Source of the DNA: Solibacillus sp. FSL R7-0682
GTDB lineage: Bacteria; Bacillota; Bacilli; Bacillales_A; Planococcaceae
NCBI RefSeq assembly: GCF_038005985.1
Contig: NZ_JBBOUI010000001.1
Span: 2,066,001-2,130,000 of the forward strand
Direction: 5' to 3'
Length of the DNA stretch: 64,000 nt
Shown here: positions 1-8,961 of the stretch, one piece after another
Numbering within the stretch: position 1 is the first letter of the stretch
Layout: every line of letters starts with the position of its first letter
Made by a program: the position numbers and the translations under genes
Notes under the pieces: generated by a model
Told to the model about the DNA's origin: nothing
The model's database searches: none
What the model saw: only the letters and a program-made list of their open reading frames with translations

Positions 1-1080
1 TCACTTAATAAATTACATAAGCCTAAAGTAGATTGGTTGATTGTAGTGCCTATTGGGCTACTTTTAATGTTAAGCTTTTTGCCACTCCTTGCAGTCGATT
101 TACAATATAAATCGATGCTCATTGAAAGAAACTTCATATACATCCTATTAACTATTATGATGATCACGGGGCTTATGCTTTTTGATGTTAGAAAAGTAAA
201 AAATTATGGGTACTACTTTTACGCAGCAGGTATAGGACTAATGCTTCTTATAATGTGTTTTCCGAATTTAATTGTGAACGGAGAATCTATGCTTCGTGTT
301 GGTCCTTTAAGACTCCATGTTTGGTATACACTCCCGTTATTTTGTATCGCCTGGGCTGCTCTTTTTTCAAAGAAGTCAATGAAAATATGGCAGGCAATCG
401 TGCTTGCTGGATTTGCGTTTATTCTAATAGCGAACATTCCAAATGTACCAGTCTTGTTTATTTTTAGCGTGATGACATTTGTGATGCTTCTTTGTGGAAC
501 GTTTTCGAAACGAGAGAAAATCGTTGCGGCGACACTTATACTCGGTACAGTTGTAGCATTCTTTATCAGTATTTTTATAATGGCAAAGAAGGGTATTTTA
601 GCCCCTTATCAATTAGCCCGGATTAATGGCTTTTTACAACCTGAAATGTATATGGATACATCTGGCTATTTATATGTGAAATTCTCTAGCATCATAGAAA
701 ATGCGAATTGGATCGGTGGAAATAAAATACAGGGATTATCACCCGAAGCTCATACCGATTTCGTATTTGCTCATTTAATACAGTCATACGGCTTTGCACT
801 TGCATTATTTATAGCAGCACTTCTTTTATTTGTTCTTATTCGTATTGGAATTCAAAGCTTTAGTAAACCGCAAACATTTAGTAAGCTGCTAGTAATGGGC
901 GTTCTAACATTATTTGCTACGCAGGTGGTGTATGCTATAGCGATGACATTTGGCGTTGTGCCGCTTGTATCGATTCCACTACCATTTATCAGCTATGGGC
1001 TGACACCGATGTTACTAAATGCATGTATTATTGGAGTATGCTTAAGTGTTTTTCGTCGGAAATCTTATATTTTTATATAG
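1..1080 (+). CDS. SEDS-family protein (FtsW/RodA/SpoVE), 5' end cut by window
   Basis: Integral membrane protein of the SEDS family, whose members are peptidoglycan glycosyltransferases that act with class B PBPs in division, elongation or spore cortex synthesis. The reading frame is open from base 1, so the first recognisable TTG (37) is probably internal and the gene begins upstream of the window. About ten hydrophobic segments are visible. Near the C-terminus are the family signatures: a DFVFAHLIQSYGF loop (compare DFIFAxIGEELGF in FtsW) and PLPFISYGLTPML (compare PFxSYGGSSL). The SYGG motif reads SYGL here, so this is a divergent paralogue rather than a housekeeping FtsW or RodA. A terminator follows directly. 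Family assignment is firm; the specific role is not. Confidence 0.8.
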   Translation, partial: SLNKLHKPKVDWLIVVPIGLLLMLSFLPLLAVDLQYKSMLIERNFIYILLTIMMITGLMLFDVRKVKNYGYYFYAAGIGLMLLIMCFPNLIVNGESMLRVGPLRLHVWYTLPLFCIAWAALFSKKSMKIWQAIVLAGFAFILIANIPNVPVLFIFSVMTFVMLLCGTFSKREKIVAATLILGTVVAFFISIFIMAKKGILAPYQLARINGFLQPEMYMDTSGYLYVKFSSIIENANWIGGNKIQGLSPEAHTDFVFAHLIQSYGFALALFIAALLLFVLIRIGIQSFSKPQTFSKLLVMGVLTLFATQVVYAIAMTFGVVPLVSIPLPFISYGLTPMLLNACIIGVCLSVFRRKSYIFI

Positions 1081-1088
1081 AAAAATTC

Positions 1089-1119
1089 TCCCTGTTCGTA
1101 AAGAGAACAGGGTTTTTTT
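1089..1119 (+). terminator. Rho-independent terminator after the SEDS gene
   Basis: An 8-bp perfect stem (CCCTGTTC / GAACAGGG) with a 7-base loop is followed by seven Ts, starting 9 bases after the stop codon. Confidence 0.9.
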
Positions 1120-1179
1120 CCGTCATTCGACGGATTTACCAGAAAAAGGGTAGAAGTATAATACAGGGGAGGTGATCCA

Positions 1180-1753
1180 ATGCTTGTACATTTAAAGGAG
1201 TTAATGATATCCAATACAAAGTATCAAAAAAGTTTGGGAAAGCTCTTGCAAAAATCATCGGATATTGTATTTTCAAATAAATTCCAACGATAAAGGGATT
1301 GAGGCACATTTTCATCCATTTGGTGAAGATCATGCATTTGTATTACAAGGTGAATTAACATATGACATTTCATTTGAAAGACAAATTAAGGCGAAAGAAA
1401 ATAGCTTAGTATTTGGTTGGACGAATTATGTTCATGGTTACCAAAATGACAGTGATCAGCCTTTACATATATTAGTTTTTGCTACACCGAAGAATAATCC
1501 TTCGATATATGAAAAAAATATGCTATCTATGCAAAACTTTATCAATATAAGAACTTGGGACTGTTCAACATTTGACGAGATAAGATCTGAAAGGATTACA
1601 TTTTCCGCATCCCATTCAAAAGATTTATCGGATACAGTAATGATTCACTTACAAAGTAAAAAACTAATTGTGTTACCTAACGAAATAGAAACGAAAGATA
1701 ATGCGTTATACATCACATTTCATCAAGTAGAAAAAAAGTTAAATAAAAAGTGA
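1180..1753 (+). pseudogene. Cupin-domain protein, split by a frameshift
   Basis: A good ribosome site (GGGGAGGTGATCCA) precedes ATG 1180, but that frame stops after 36 codons (stop near 1288). A second frame, open from 1208 to 1753, carries the body of a small cupin: HFHPFGEDHAFVLQGEL matches the metal-binding cupin motif 1 and WTNYVHGYQND resembles motif 2. Dropping one T from the TTTT run at about 1270-1273 joins ...SSDIV to FQINSNDKG... in one frame, giving a protein of about 190 residues. Either this is a recent +1 frameshift mutation or a sequencing error. Both halves look otherwise undamaged. Substrate cannot be guessed. Confidence 0.7.
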
Positions 1754-2007
1754 TTTTATAAATATTTTAAGTTTTAATTAAAATGAAAATAGGATATAAT
1801 TTTAAAATCAATGCGCAGAAATGGGGTATTTTATATACCCTCATGCATAGTGTTAACCTTTCCTAGTTCGGTATTATCCCGGATAAATTGGATGTTTTAA
1901 ATATACGTTAGTTCATTAAAAAATCAGTGCTGCAAGTTTCGTTTGTAAGCATTCGGGTAAAGATAGGGTGTATACAATAATTATTATACTTTTAGGAGGT
2001 ACAATAG

Positions 2008-2199
2008 ATGATTGAATACAAACCGAAAGCACCTAATGAACTTGCGGACAAACAATTAAAGCGTGAAAAATATGAGAGTGAAAAAAGTAAAGCCGCAGCA
2101 AAACATTACTACAGTCAAGAAAAAAATATAGACAATCCAGATGCGGTTAAAAAAGGGGATACGAATAAAGAATCGTACAATACGATCCCTGGTAAATAA
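2008..2199 (+). CDS. Small lysine-rich hydrophilic protein
   Basis: A 63-residue protein with about one quarter Lys plus many Glu, Asn and Asp, no hydrophobic segment, and a tail ending NTIPGK. The start is supported by AGGAGG 8 bases before ATG. It has its own terminator, so it is a free-standing transcription unit. About 50-70 bases upstream, GTTTCG-N13-GGGTAA (1936-1960) vaguely resembles a general-stress (sigma-B) promoter, which would suit a small soluble stress protein; that is only a suggestion. I do not recognise the family. It looks intrinsically disordered. Confidence 0.65.
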   Translation: MIEYKPKAPNELADKQLKREKYESEKSKAAAKHYYSQEKNIDNPDAVKKGDTNKESYNTIPGK

Positions 2200-2218
2200 C
2201 TTGTAAATGGAATCATTA

Positions 2219-2266
2219 AAAAAGTGTCCTGTACAGAAGATTATGATCTTCTGTAGGACACTTTTC
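2219..2266. terminator. Bidirectional terminator between convergent genes
   Basis: A long stem (AAAAGTGTCCT then ACAGAAGAT on the left arm, with a GT bulge) around a short loop ends in CTTTTCATTTTTT on the plus strand and an A-rich left flank. It serves both the small plus-strand gene and the convergent minus-strand gene. Confidence 0.85.
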
Positions 2267-2285
2267 ATTTTTTTAAGGAATTATT

Positions 2286-3644
2286 TTACTCACAAGCCCA
2301 ACCGTCTTGATCACGGTCCATTTTTGCTTGATAAGCTGGGTGGCTTGCTGGCACACCACTTGGGTAATCTATACGTAACTCTGTACAGTTTTGATACGTT
2401 TTTGAAGGCACTGTTGGCGGTGCAACATTCCCTCCACTGAATTCCTTCGCATTCAATTTATAGCCATTACAATCGATCGTAGCAATAATTGTTCCTTCTG
2501 TTGCAGTTGAATACATTTTTGAACCAACTGTGTTTATATTGTTTAAAACCGTTTGATGTGGATGGCCGTAGGAATTATCTTTTCCATAGCTTAAAATTGT
2601 AGCTTCAGGATTAACTGCCTTTAAGAAATTTAATGAGCTACTTGAACTTGAGCCGTGATGTCCTACTTTTAATAAGTCGACTTTTAAATTATTTGCTGAC
2701 TTCAGTAAAATATTTTCAACTTCAAGTCCTGCATCTCCCATTAATAATACATCTGTTCCACAATAGCCACCTTTAATAACAAGGCTAGCTTCATTATTTT
2801 CCGTTGCATTTTTATTTGCATAAATAACTTTTAAATAAAATTCCAAATTATTTTCATCCATTACTACTGTTCCAGATGATGGTTCAGTATAGGGGATATT
2901 TTTACTTGAAATTAAATAAAGCATGTTCATATAGGTTTCAGAAGTATGATCTTTTCCACTATTGATAAATTTACTTACGGATATACTATTTAACACTGCA
3001 ATTAGGCCACCAATATGGTCTGCATCTGGATGTGTAGCGACGACATAATCGAGCTTTGATATGCCAAGTGACTTAATATAGGCGACTAGCTGATTGCCTT
3101 CTGAACGCGGACCACCATCAATTAAAATATTTTTGCCGTTTGGGGATTGAATTAACGTCGCATCCCCTTGCCCAACATCGATAAAGTGTATCTTCATCGT
3201 TTTTGAGGAGCCTTTAGCAGGCGTTATATCAATTGTTTTAGAAGCTTGTGTCCATTGTACATTTGCTCCTAATGCTTCACTAATAAATCGTAGTGGAACG
3301 AGCGTACTGCCATTCACAATTTGTGCTGGGACAGCAATGGTAACAGTTTTGCCATTTACCTTCGTAGTCTTTGAACCGATTTTTAACCAAATTTTTGTAT
3401 TTCCCTTAGATGCATCAATTGTTTTCGTTGATTGATTCCATTGAACAGTTGCTCCTAATGACTCAAAAATCCCTCTAAGTGGGACTAAGGTGCTCCCAGA
3501 TTTAATAATCGCTTTGTTGCTATAGGATTGCTTTACTCCTGCAACATTAATTGTAATATTTGAGGCTGCCTCAACGTTTTGATTCACAACTGTGAATGAT
3601 GTTAGTAGTAAAATCACTATTAACAAAATGTTAATTTTCTTCAT
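2286..3644 (-). CDS. Secreted ComEC-like metallo-beta-lactamase-fold hydrolase with excalibur tail
   Basis: 452-residue exported protein in four parts. Residues 1-26 are a signal peptide. Residues about 30-145 form a copper-amine-oxidase N-terminal-like (stalk) domain with two STLVPLR repeats, typical of Bacillales surface proteins. Residues about 150-400 are a metallo-beta-lactamase fold with THPDADHIGG (204-213, the HxHxDH-type metal site), GDAG, VGHHGS and SYGHPH. The C-terminus is an excalibur calcium-binding motif (DRDQDGWACE). The catalytic part resembles the C-terminal domain of the DNA-uptake protein ComEC, so a secreted nuclease or phosphodiesterase is plausible. The start follows GAGGAGGGAAAA. 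Monocistronic, between terminators. Domain calls are firm; the substrate is inference. Confidence 0.85.
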   Translation of the reverse strand: MKKINILLIVILLLTSFTVVNQNVEAASNITINVAGVKQSYSNKAIIKSGSTLVPLRGIFESLGATVQWNQSTKTIDASKGNTKIWLKIGSKTTKVNGKTVTIAVPAQIVNGSTLVPLRFISEALGANVQWTQASKTIDITPAKGSSKTMKIHFIDVGQGDATLIQSPNGKNILIDGGPRSEGNQLVAYIKSLGISKLDYVVATHPDADHIGGLIAVLNSISVSKFINSGKDHTSETYMNMLYLISSKNIPYTEPSSGTVVMDENNLEFYLKVIYANKNATENNEASLVIKGGYCGTDVLLMGDAGLEVENILLKSANNLKVDLLKVGHHGSSSSSSLNFLKAVNPEATILSYGKDNSYGHPHQTVLNNINTVGSKMYSTATEGTIIATIDCNGYKLNAKEFSGGNVAPPTVPSKTYQNCTELRIDYPSGVPASHPAYQAKMDRDQDGWACE

Positions 3645-3767
3645 TTTTCCCTCCTCGGTGTCAAAAATTTATTATGAGAGGAAGTGTGTAAAAATTCAAT
3701 GAGAATTAATGGGAATCGGAAAAAAAGCCTCTTATAAAGTAATGTGCAATAATACGGAATTTAATCA

Positions 3768-3803
3768 AAAAAGGAAGCTAAAGAATACGTTAGCTTCCTG
3801 TTA
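3768..3803 (-). terminator. Orphan terminator-like hairpin
   Basis: A 9-bp perfect stem (AGGAAGCTA / TAGCTTCCT) has an A-tract on its left, so it looks like an intrinsic terminator for a minus-strand transcript. No minus-strand gene lies immediately to its right. It may mark antisense transcription or a lost gene. Confidence 0.45.
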
Positions 3804-3893
3804 GGATTCGACTGTAATTAGAATGCAAAGCAATTATGCTATAATAAGAAGAAAAAATTGTTTTATGAAAGCATATTTTAGGAGTGAAGCATA

Positions 3894-4661
3894 ATGCCGT
3901 TGACTTTTGCTCATCCAGCTGCAGTTTTACCATTTTCAAGGAAGAGTATGTACATAAATTTTTTAGCTTTAGTATTAGGTAGTATGTCACCAGATTTTGA
4001 GTATTTTCTTCATGGAAAGCCACATAGTGTATACGGTCATACCTTTAGCGGATTTATATTATTTAATTTACCGCTCGTCATTATCGTCTATTTCCTTTAT
4101 AAAGCATGTATACATAGGGCATTAATTACTCATCTTCCATCAATTTTTCAGGATCATTCTACCCCAAAAGTAAGCGCCAACATTTTGGTAAAGAGTATTG
4201 TTTTTTTATATTCCGCGTTATTAGGGATGCTGACACATGTAGTTTGGGATTCCTTTACGCATATAGGCGGATATGTGGTATTAAAGTTACCGTTTCTTAC
4301 CTACACCGTTTCAATGTTGAATTTGAATATCCCTATTTATAAGTTTTTACAACATGGAAGCACAATGGTTGGAATCATCTTAATAATAGGATATATGTAT
4401 ATTCGTACAAAAAGAAATGGAGGTATACGTGATGAGAGGATAAAACCAATACAAAAATGTATGTATTGGGGTCAAATTACCGTACTCACATTTCTTCTGT
4501 TTTGTTTATGGTATGTAATCGATGAAGTATCCATTCAAGCGTATGGTATTATCGTTGTTCGCATCATTGATTCTGCCCTTATTAGTTTGTTAATTGTTTC
4601 ATTATTTTTTAATCATGTAATTAGAAAAAACGCGAAGCTAAACATTGCTCACTATAAGTAA
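3894..4661 (+). CDS. DUF4184 family membrane protein
   Basis: 255 residues. The N-terminus MPLTFAHPAAVLP followed by SMSPDFEYF is the signature of DUF4184. The family has several transmembrane segments and conserved His/Asp residues (THVVWDSFTH here) reminiscent of YdjM/LexA-regulated membrane hydrolases; no reaction is established. TTAGGAGTG lies 8 bases before ATG. It is a single-gene unit ended by the hairpin at 4690. Confidence 0.75.
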   Translation: MPLTFAHPAAVLPFSRKSMYINFLALVLGSMSPDFEYFLHGKPHSVYGHTFSGFILFNLPLVIIVYFLYKACIHRALITHLPSIFQDHSTPKVSANILVKSIVFLYSALLGMLTHVVWDSFTHIGGYVVLKLPFLTYTVSMLNLNIPIYKFLQHGSTMVGIILIIGYMYIRTKRNGGIRDERIKPIQKCMYWGQITVLTFLLFCLWYVIDEVSIQAYGIIVVRIIDSALISLLIVSLFFNHVIRKNAKLNIAHYK

Positions 4662-4689
4662 GCGTATATGGAACTTCCTTTTTATAATA

Positions 4690-4736
4690 GCTGGCTTAAG
4701 CTCTGTATTGTACAGTGCTTGAGCCAGCATTTTTAT
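4690..4736 (+). terminator. Rho-independent terminator
   Basis: A 12-bp stem (GCTGGCTTAAGC / GCTTGAGCCAGC, one G-T pair) closes a 15-base loop and is followed by ATTTTTATTTCTTTT. Confidence 0.85.
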
Positions 4737-4826
4737 TTCTTTTATTTACATTAATTGTTAAAATAAATAAAATTATGATTTCTTTTGAATGGAAGAATTA
4801 TTTTAATTGCACTAGGAGGAATTATT

Positions 4827-5387
4827 TTGCAAAAATTAGTTGTCATAAGGCATTGTGAAGCGGAAGGGCAGGCACCTACCGCAAACCTGACTCATAGCGG
4901 GCAGTATCAAGCTAAAGAGTTAGTAAAATTTTTAGAGGGCATGCCCATAAAAAAAATCATTTCTAGTCCATTTAATCGCGCGGTTCAATCCATATTGCCT
5001 TTTGCGAATAAACAGAATATGCCGATCGAAATAGACGATCGGTTAATGGAAAGAGTTTTAAGTAGTGAAAATTTAGTCGATTGGCAGGAAAAATTAAAAC
5101 AAAGCTTTCATGACGAAAATTTAAAGCTTACAGGCGGTGAATCAAGTAGGGAAGCGGCATCGCGCGTTGTAGAATTAGTGGAGCAATTGCTTCAGGAAAA
5201 TGAACATACGATAGCACTTATTACGCATGGTAACCTTATGACATTATTATTAAAGCATTTCTCACCAACAGAATTTGGTTTCGAACAATGGAAACAACTT
5301 AGTAATCCGGATGTATATTTAATAGAAAAGAATGAAGAAATCGAAATTAAGCGGATTTGGAATCCAAGTGGAAGCTTAAAAATGTAG
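4827..5387 (+). CDS. Histidine phosphatase (phosphoglycerate-mutase-like) family protein
   Basis: 186 residues from TTG 4827, chosen because AGGAGGA sits 7 bases upstream and the family motif begins directly after it: VVIRHCEAEG (catalytic RH at residues 8-9, with C replacing the usual G of RHG). The second catalytic His is in LITHGNLM, and ISSPFNRAVQS supplies the phosphate-pocket Arg. A longer in-frame ATG at 4785 would add residues that cover the ribosome site. These enzymes act on small phosphoesters; the substrate is unknown. Monocistronic. Confidence 0.8.
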   Translation: MQKLVVIRHCEAEGQAPTANLTHSGQYQAKELVKFLEGMPIKKIISSPFNRAVQSILPFANKQNMPIEIDDRLMERVLSSENLVDWQEKLKQSFHDENLKLTGGESSREAASRVVELVEQLLQENEHTIALITHGNLMTLLLKHFSPTEFGFEQWKQLSNPDVYLIEKNEEIEIKRIWNPSGSLKM

Positions 5388-5457
5388 CAAAGTATGTTTG
5401 GAACTTTTCCAGCTCGTTTCATTTAATTAGCTTTATGAAAAAGATTTTTAAAAACAC

Positions 5458-5488
5458 TTGAAACTTACGCAACGTCATTTTGTATACT
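5458..5488 (+). promoter_or_regulatory. MerR-type promoter with 19-bp spacer
   Basis: TTGAAA (5458-5463) and TATACT (5483-5488) are separated by exactly 19 bp, the over-long spacer that MerR-family activators correct by untwisting DNA. The spacer holds an imperfect dyad (TTACG-CAA-CGTCA). It lies 30 bp upstream of the merR-like gene, pointing to autoregulation. Confidence 0.75.
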
Positions 5489-5517
5489 GTTGGAAAATGA
5501 TAGGGGGCGCGTAAATA

Positions 5518-6270
5518 ATGATTACCATTAAAGATATTTCAAAAAGAACGGGTATTTCAGTTCGTACATTACGCTATTATGAAGAGATTGCTTTACTCAT
5601 ACCATCAGCTAAAACAGAGGGTGGCCATCGTCTATATGGAGAAGAAGAACTAAAAAAACTTCAACAAATTTTATTTCTCAAAAATTTAGGGTTTAAGCTG
5701 AAGGAAATTCAAACACTTTTGAATAAGACGTGGAATTGGTCCGCTAGTATTGAGCATCAGCTTGCATTTGTGAAAGAGGAGCAAGAGAAGTTAAAGCAAA
5801 TGGAGAATACATTAATTGGTTTGAAAAATGCTTTAGCCATCGAAGGGGAGCTGACAGAAGCCCTTATTCAACAGATGATTCAACTTTCATTACGAGAGCA
5901 AGACCAAAAACAAGCCTTTCGAAAGCAACTATTCGCTGATAGTGAAATGGATTTAATCAAAAAACTTCCGAATATAAATCGGAATGATCCTCACTCGTTA
6001 GAATGGGTCGCTTTATTAGGGCAGTTGAAGCAAGAGGTGTCACATGGTGCTGAATCAGCTGAGGTACAACGTATTATAAAACGTATGGTCGAAAAGAGTG
6101 AAGAAGCATATAAGGATAACGATCTTTTTCTAGAGAAAATGTGGGAAATACGAAAATCCCCCTCACTTTCAGAGCAAGCTGGATTGTATCCATTAGATAA
6201 TGATTTTATAAACTTTATTGAACAAGCATATACCATTTATGAAGCTAGAAAAGAAGCCGGTCAGCTATGA
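5518..6270 (+). CDS. MerR-family transcriptional regulator
   Basis: 250 residues. Residues 2-70 are a canonical MerR winged HTH (IKDISKRTGISVRTLRYYEEIALL...GHRLYGEEEL), followed by a helical dimerisation region rich in Glu/Lys and a C-terminal region of about 120 residues without Cys clusters. It is therefore a small-organic-ligand type rather than a metal sensor, resembling the TipA-like, BmrR/Mta group. Its own promoter has the 19-bp spacer. The stop overlaps the next ATG (ATGA), so regulator and membrane protein are translationally coupled. Confidence 0.88.
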   Translation: MITIKDISKRTGISVRTLRYYEEIALLIPSAKTEGGHRLYGEEELKKLQQILFLKNLGFKLKEIQTLLNKTWNWSASIEHQLAFVKEEQEKLKQMENTLIGLKNALAIEGELTEALIQQMIQLSLREQDQKQAFRKQLFADSEMDLIKKLPNINRNDPHSLEWVALLGQLKQEVSHGAESAEVQRIIKRMVEKSEEAYKDNDLFLEKMWEIRKSPSLSEQAGLYPLDNDFINFIEQAYTIYEARKEAGQL

Positions 6271-6920
6271 GTAATGAAATTTTATTGTATATTGGCGCAT
6301 TGGCATTACTTGATATGTTTAGTCCAGCGATAATCGGCGTAACAGTATATGTATTACTGTCAGCAAAAGGAAAACAAACGAAATTAATCATCACCTATTT
6401 AGTTACGATTATCGTCTTGTATTTTAGTACGGGTATTTTTTTAATGCTTGGCTTAGATATTATTTTTCGTCCAATTGCAGATGCATTCAGTAGCAATACG
6501 GCCAAAATAGCAATGACGAGTATTGGAGCTATTTTATTTATTGGTAGTTGGTTTGTGCCAAAGAAAAAAGGAATGGATCAACCGAGGCCGAAAAACTTTA
6601 AGGTAAATGCAATGGTTGCAATGGGATTAACGACGTTTGTTGTGGAAGTAGCTACTGCCATACCTTATTTTGCTTCGATCGGGCTAATGGTAAGTCATCA
6701 CTTTAGCTTTTATGAGTGGTTACCTATTTTACTAGGATACAATGTGATAATGATTGTACCAGCACTTTTTTTACTTTTCCTATTCATATTATTCCGTCGA
6801 TGGATGGTAAAACCGTTAAGGAATTTGCAAATTTTAATACAAAAGAATACAAGTTCAGCGCTTTCATGGATCATGTTTGTTGTTGGGCTAATTTTGCTAC
6901 TTAATGGTGGGGGAATTTAA
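6267..6920 (+). CDS. GAP/Sap-like (LysE-type fold) membrane protein
   Basis: 217 residues with about six transmembrane helices. The start LLYIGALALLDMFSPAIIGVTVYVLLS and the even spacing of hydrophobic segments resemble the GAP (Sap, sulfolipid-addressing) family related to LysE-type exporters. ATG overlaps the merR stop by 4 bp, so it is the obvious target of that regulator; an efflux or export role for the MerR ligand is a reasonable inference. A second gene (methyltransferase) starts 30 bp later and may be cotranscribed. Confidence 0.65.
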   Translation: MSNEILLYIGALALLDMFSPAIIGVTVYVLLSAKGKQTKLIITYLVTIIVLYFSTGIFLMLGLDIIFRPIADAFSSNTAKIAMTSIGAILFIGSWFVPKKKGMDQPRPKNFKVNAMVAMGLTTFVVEVATAIPYFASIGLMVSHHFSFYEWLPILLGYNVIMIVPALFLLFLFILFRRWMVKPLRNLQILIQKNTSSALSWIMFVVGLILLLNGGGI

Positions 6921-6950
6921 TTTAAATACGCCTTTGAAGGGAGTTAGACG

Positions 6951-7721
6951 ATGAAAAATACAGATAAATTTACGGGCTTAGCTAGCCATTATGCATCTGC
7001 TCGACCATCTTATTCTAAGCAATTAATAGATTACTTGTATGAACAATGCGGATTTACAGAGAAGTCTGTTATCGCAGATATCGGTTCAGGTACAGGGAAA
7101 TTTGCGAAATTACTGCTAGAGCGGGGCAGCTTTGTATATGGTGTGGAACCGAACAAGGATATGCGTGATATGGCAATGAAAGAGCTTGGGCAGTTTACTC
7201 ATTTTAAAGCATTAACAGGCTCCGATTCAGCTACAGGACTAATGCCAAAATCAGTGGATTTTGTTACAGTCGCCCAGGCATTTCATTGGTTTGACGAAGT
7301 CGCCTTTCAATGGGAATGTTCACGTATTTTAAAACCAGAGGGAAAAGTATTTTTAATATGGAATGTGCGCGACCAGAACGCTTTACTTAATCAAAGGATG
7401 CATCAGCTTTTTGAGAAGTATTGTCCGAATTTCCCTGGTTTTAGTGGTTGGATGCAGCGAGATGATTATAAAATCAATTCCTTTTTTAATAAGCAATATG
7501 AAGTGATTTCCTTTTCCGATCCGTTATTCTTCACGAAGGAAAAATATATTCAACGGTGTCTATCAGCATCGTACTCTCTTCAAAAAGGAGAGCCGAAATT
7601 TGATGAATATGTGAAAGAAATCGAACAACTTTTTAATGAATATGCGGTCGGAAATCTAGTCGAAATGCCAAATCAAGTAATAGCATATGTGGGATACCCT
7701 ACAAGTTTATTAAAGAGTTAA
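6951..7721 (+). CDS. Class I SAM-dependent methyltransferase
   Basis: 256 residues. VIADIGSGTGKFAKLL is motif I of Rossmann-fold methyltransferases and VYGVEPN ends strand beta-2 with the acidic SAM-binding residue. DFVTVAQAFHWFD and ILKPEGKVFLIWN are typical of the Methyltransf_11/25 group related to UbiE and YcgJ. AAGGGAG is upstream. The acceptor is unknown. It lies between the MerR pair and DUF2812, probably in the same transcription unit, as no terminator separates them. Confidence 0.85.
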   Translation: MKNTDKFTGLASHYASARPSYSKQLIDYLYEQCGFTEKSVIADIGSGTGKFAKLLLERGSFVYGVEPNKDMRDMAMKELGQFTHFKALTGSDSATGLMPKSVDFVTVAQAFHWFDEVAFQWECSRILKPEGKVFLIWNVRDQNALLNQRMHQLFEKYCPNFPGFSGWMQRDDYKINSFFNKQYEVISFSDPLFFTKEKYIQRCLSASYSLQKGEPKFDEYVKEIEQLFNEYAVGNLVEMPNQVIAYVGYPTSLLKS

Positions 7722-7744
7722 TAATTAAATATAAGGGGTTTGAT

Positions 7745-8932
7745 ATGGGTAATTTCATTCGAAAAATTCGAATAGATGAATTTTGGCGGATAGCTGAGCA
7801 GGAAGTATGGTTTCAGGAAATGTCCGCCAAAGGGTTTCACTTAAAAAAGCTAGGCAAGTACTTAGTTACTTTTGAAAAAGGAGAAAAAAGTGACGTCTAT
7901 TATAAAATTGAGCCTTCGAATTGGATGAACTTATCAACCGTTCAGCTGGAAAAAAGTGAACAATTAGGCTTTGAATATGTCACGAACTATACGGTCTATT
8001 TTACAACGTACCATGTTTTTAGTACGACAAATGAGCATGCAAAAGAACAAAGCATCATTGATCGAGAGGTGCAATTAAAGGCTTTTGAAACGGTTAAAAA
8101 GTGGACGAGAAATACTATCTTTATTACATTCATTCCGACGCTCCTTCTATCAGCAATTTTTGTAGCGTTCCTTTTTAGAAGTGAAGCATCTATATATCAT
8201 TTTGTAGTGAGTGAACATATACTTTTCTTTATTTTAGTAGGATATATACTTATGTCTTTACCTACTGCATATATTTCCATGAAAAGTATTAGTCAATATA
8301 GTTTAGAACAATTAAACAGTATAACCACCATTAGATCATCGAATAAGAAGAAACGAAGGTGGGTATTAATAATTGGTTTCCTATCATACCTCCTTCTAAT
8401 GACCGCATTAGCATTTATGCCTATTGTACAAATAATAAAAATGGATACAAAAACGATGCCAGCAGAAGCGCACGATTTGCCAATTATCCCTTTAGCGGAT
8501 ATCGAACAAAATGCAAATTTACGTCGAGAATCAAGTGATATTTGGGATGAAGTAGATTGGAATAATCGATACTCGGTGGAGTGGAGCATTTTAGCACCGA
8601 TTCAGTATAAATCAAATCAAGCATTAATTGATGATCAATCGTCTTATCGACCATATATGAGTTACGAGGTATACCAACTTCAGTTCGCTCAATTAACCGC
8701 ACTGTTCATGGATGATTTAATCGAACGAAATGAATATAGAGTGGAAAAAAAGGATTTTACGAAAATAAATGATCGTCGCTTTAATCAATTACTTGTATAT
8801 AATAACGGGTTAATCAAAACGATTGTGGCAGTAAAGGGCAAGGCGGTTGCGTATATAGACTACAATGGTCAGGCTGTAGAAGAAATCATTTTGGATCAAT
8901 TAAGTAACAGACTTTCGACAATTTCAGAATGA
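7745..8932 (+). CDS. DUF2812 domain membrane protein
   Basis: 395 residues. The N-terminal 110 residues (FWRIAEQEVWFQEMSAKGFHLKK...YYKIEP) match DUF2812, a domain found on Bacillales membrane proteins often next to PadR regulators. Three hydrophobic segments lie between about residues 125 and 235, followed by an extracytoplasmic-looking region of about 160 residues. No PadR gene is adjacent. It starts 23 bp after the methyltransferase. Function unknown. Confidence 0.75.
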   Translation: MGNFIRKIRIDEFWRIAEQEVWFQEMSAKGFHLKKLGKYLVTFEKGEKSDVYYKIEPSNWMNLSTVQLEKSEQLGFEYVTNYTVYFTTYHVFSTTNEHAKEQSIIDREVQLKAFETVKKWTRNTIFITFIPTLLLSAIFVAFLFRSEASIYHFVVSEHILFFILVGYILMSLPTAYISMKSISQYSLEQLNSITTIRSSNKKKRRWVLIIGFLSYLLLMTALAFMPIVQIIKMDTKTMPAEAHDLPIIPLADIEQNANLRRESSDIWDEVDWNNRYSVEWSILAPIQYKSNQALIDDQSSYRPYMSYEVYQLQFAQLTALFMDDLIERNEYRVEKKDFTKINDRRFNQLLVYNNGLIKTIVAVKGKAVAYIDYNGQAVEEIILDQLSNRLSTISE

Positions 8933-8961
8933 TCTTTCGTATATAAAATGGGGGGGAAAAG

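Noticed and set aside
3790-4023. 77-codon minus-strand frame ending at the orphan hairpin
   Set aside because: Mostly antisense to the DUF4184 gene start and without ribosome site; the hairpin alone is not enough to call a gene.
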